Below are positions 4,166 to 5,177 of a stretch of DNA of 5,177 bases, piece after piece (the first letter of the stretch is position 1; each line of letters opens with the position of its first letter). The stretch is from Thermodesulfovibrionales bacterium (GTDB lineage: Bacteria; Nitrospirota; Thermodesulfovibrionia; Thermodesulfovibrionales; UBA1546): positions 1-5,177 of the forward strand of contig JASEHP010000122.1 in the NCBI GenBank assembly GCA_030018605.1, in the 5' to 3' direction. The translations under genes and the position numbers were made by a program. The notes under the pieces are model-generated. The model was not told the DNA's origin, ran no database searches, and saw only the letters and a list, made by a program, of their open reading frames with translations.

Positions 4166-5068
4166 TTATGTATTTATCCTCTTTACATTTAATTTAGAAA
4201 CATCCATTGTGCCGAGTCCGTATTGGTCCGCAATCTTCACATAACCAAGATCGCTCCCCTTCATGCCAAAAAGAGTGGAGCCGAATGAATCAACAGCAAC
4301 CTGATCAACGCCAACAATAACTGTATCCATTTTTTTCACATCACTGAGATTTCCGCCCTGAGGGCCGTTTGCCGTCAGAATACGCACCGCATCAAGGATG
4401 GTAAGAGTGGGCTTAATAGCCATGGAAAGGTCCACAAGGCTTTCGTCAAGCCTCTGGTGAATAGTGCGCCTTGAGCCTCCCATCACGCCCATCCAGTTTT
4501 TCATTGCCATGGTCAGCTTTGCGAGGCCGTGATGTTTTGCAATAGGAATGTTTATCACCTTGTCAGCCTCAAATATATCTGTATAAAGCGGCCATGATTT
4601 TAAAGCCTCGCCTTTTATATTAATCTCTTTAAATTTTCTCTCGTCAATATAGCTCACATCCGCGCCTGCCGCCTTTGCGACATCAGCAATTCCGCTCTGT
4701 ACATAACACCTTCTCGGATCATTCACCGGCCTGTCAAATACCCTTACCTTTTTAGCGCCTGCCTCATAGCACAACTGAACTACGGTTCCGACAACTTCAG
4801 GATTCGTATTTCCGGCCTGCTCCGGAGTCCTGTCCCATGCGATATTCGGCTTCACAACGACAATATCGCCTTTTGACACGAATTTTTTCATTCCGCCCAT
4901 TGCATCAATGGCAGCCCTTGTAATCTTTGAAGGAGAAGCGCCATGTGCAACAATAAGGTCTGCCTTCTCGGCTGCTTCGACTGAGGCGACAAACTTATCA
5001 ATGCTGTTAGGAATAGAAAGCCCGATGCCTGCTATTGCTGTCAGCTTTATAAAATCCCTCCGATTCAT
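4166..5068 (-). CDS. Tat-exported DUF362 family protein
   Basis: DUF362 proteins are found beside Fe-S proteins in anaerobes; their biochemical role is not established. This one has 300 aa. The N-terminus MNRRDFIKLTAIAGIGLSIP is a clear Tat signal, with cleavage probably near residues 30-35, so the mature protein is periplasmic or membrane-attached. The DUF362 domain spans about 38-285, with VVKPNIAW (71-78), KHHGLAKLTMAMKN (178-191) and DQVAVDS (255-261). Only two Cys (100 and 121) occur and there is no ferredoxin motif, so it is the DUF362 domain alone. The ATG is preceded by GGAGG (5075-5079) with 6-nt spacing. It is the first gene of an operon with the polyferredoxin (1-nt gap), which suggests the two act together on the periplasmic side, DUF362 perhaps as a partner or maturation factor of the Fe-S protein. 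That role is inference. Confidence 0.85.
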   Translation of the reverse strand: MNRRDFIKLTAIAGIGLSIPNSIDKFVASVEAAEKADLIVAHGASPSKITRAAIDAMGGMKKFVSKGDIVVVKPNIAWDRTPEQAGNTNPEVVGTVVQLCYEAGAKKVRVFDRPVNDPRRCYVQSGIADVAKAAGADVSYIDERKFKEINIKGEALKSWPLYTDIFEADKVINIPIAKHHGLAKLTMAMKNWMGVMGGSRRTIHQRLDESLVDLSMAIKPTLTILDAVRILTANGPQGGNLSDVKKMDTVIVGVDQVAVDSFGSTLFGMKGSDLGYVKIADQYGLGTMDVSKLNVKRINT

Positions 5069-5177
5069 GCTAAACCTCCGGTAAAACTTCCCTTAACCCT
5101 ACTCAGCCACATGATATGGCTCTTTGTCCTGCTCGACATTTTCGGAACAACTATTTTGAGTTTAAAGTTAGTCCCAC
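5069..5177 (-). promoter_or_regulatory. Upstream region of the DUF362-polyferredoxin operon
   Basis: Contains the strong ribosome-binding site GGAGG (5075-5079). A short interrupted inverted repeat AGCCA...TGGCT (5105-5109/5117-5121, 7-nt gap) lies further upstream. No convincing -35/-10 pair was found, so the promoter may lie within or beyond this stretch. No other gene is visible here. Confidence 0.35.

Noticed and set aside
5105..5121. AGCCA...TGGCT inverted repeat as a terminator or operator
   Set aside because: The stem is only 5 bp with a 7-nt loop, and no U-tract or known operator motif is evident.

Overview
The window looks like part of a genome or metagenome contig from an anaerobic or microaerophilic Gram-negative bacterium with moderate GC. 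It combines oxygen-detoxification proteins typical of strict anaerobes (superoxide reductase, rubrerythrin, a PerR-type regulator), parts of a cbb3 cytochrome oxidase maturation locus, and Tat-exported or membrane Fe-S redox proteins. A Nitrospirota or former Deltaproteobacteria lineage would fit, but this rests on general protein style and no marker gene is present.

Left part, plus strand (about 1-860): the C-terminal third of a Cu(I) P1B-type ATPase of the CcoI/CopA kind. Its reading frame is open to the left edge, but recognisable ATPase sequence starts only near base 60. Its 3' end is abnormal: after base 815 it loses its natural stop and runs into the promoter of the next gene.

Middle part, plus strand (about 816-2341): a compact oxidative-stress cassette. 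A good sigma70-type promoter carries two near-identical Per-box-like operators. The genes are a PerR-type Fur repressor, a superoxide reductase preceded by an out-of-frame Tat leader, a rubrerythrin, and the first 26 codons or so of an unrecognised gene. The last is fused in frame to a second copy of the ATPase tail.

The ATPase tail (69 bp) therefore occurs twice as an exact direct repeat, at 747-815 and 2342-2410, bracketing the cassette. After the second copy comes the native ATPase stop overlapping the start of ccoS (TGATG). The most economical reading is an ancestral ccoI-ccoS junction split by a 1.5 kb insertion carrying perR-sor-rbr. An assembly chimera must be excluded first.

Right part, minus strand (2584-5068): a convergent two-gene operon separated from ccoS by a hairpin. 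It is a Tat-exported DUF362 protein followed 1 nt later by a NapH-NapG-like polyferredoxin. That protein has four membrane segments, six [4Fe-4S] motifs and an internal twin-arginine segment, and is probably an electron-transfer module across the inner membrane. The last 109 bases hold only its ribosome-binding site and upstream region. No RNA gene, CRISPR array or recognisable transposase was seen.
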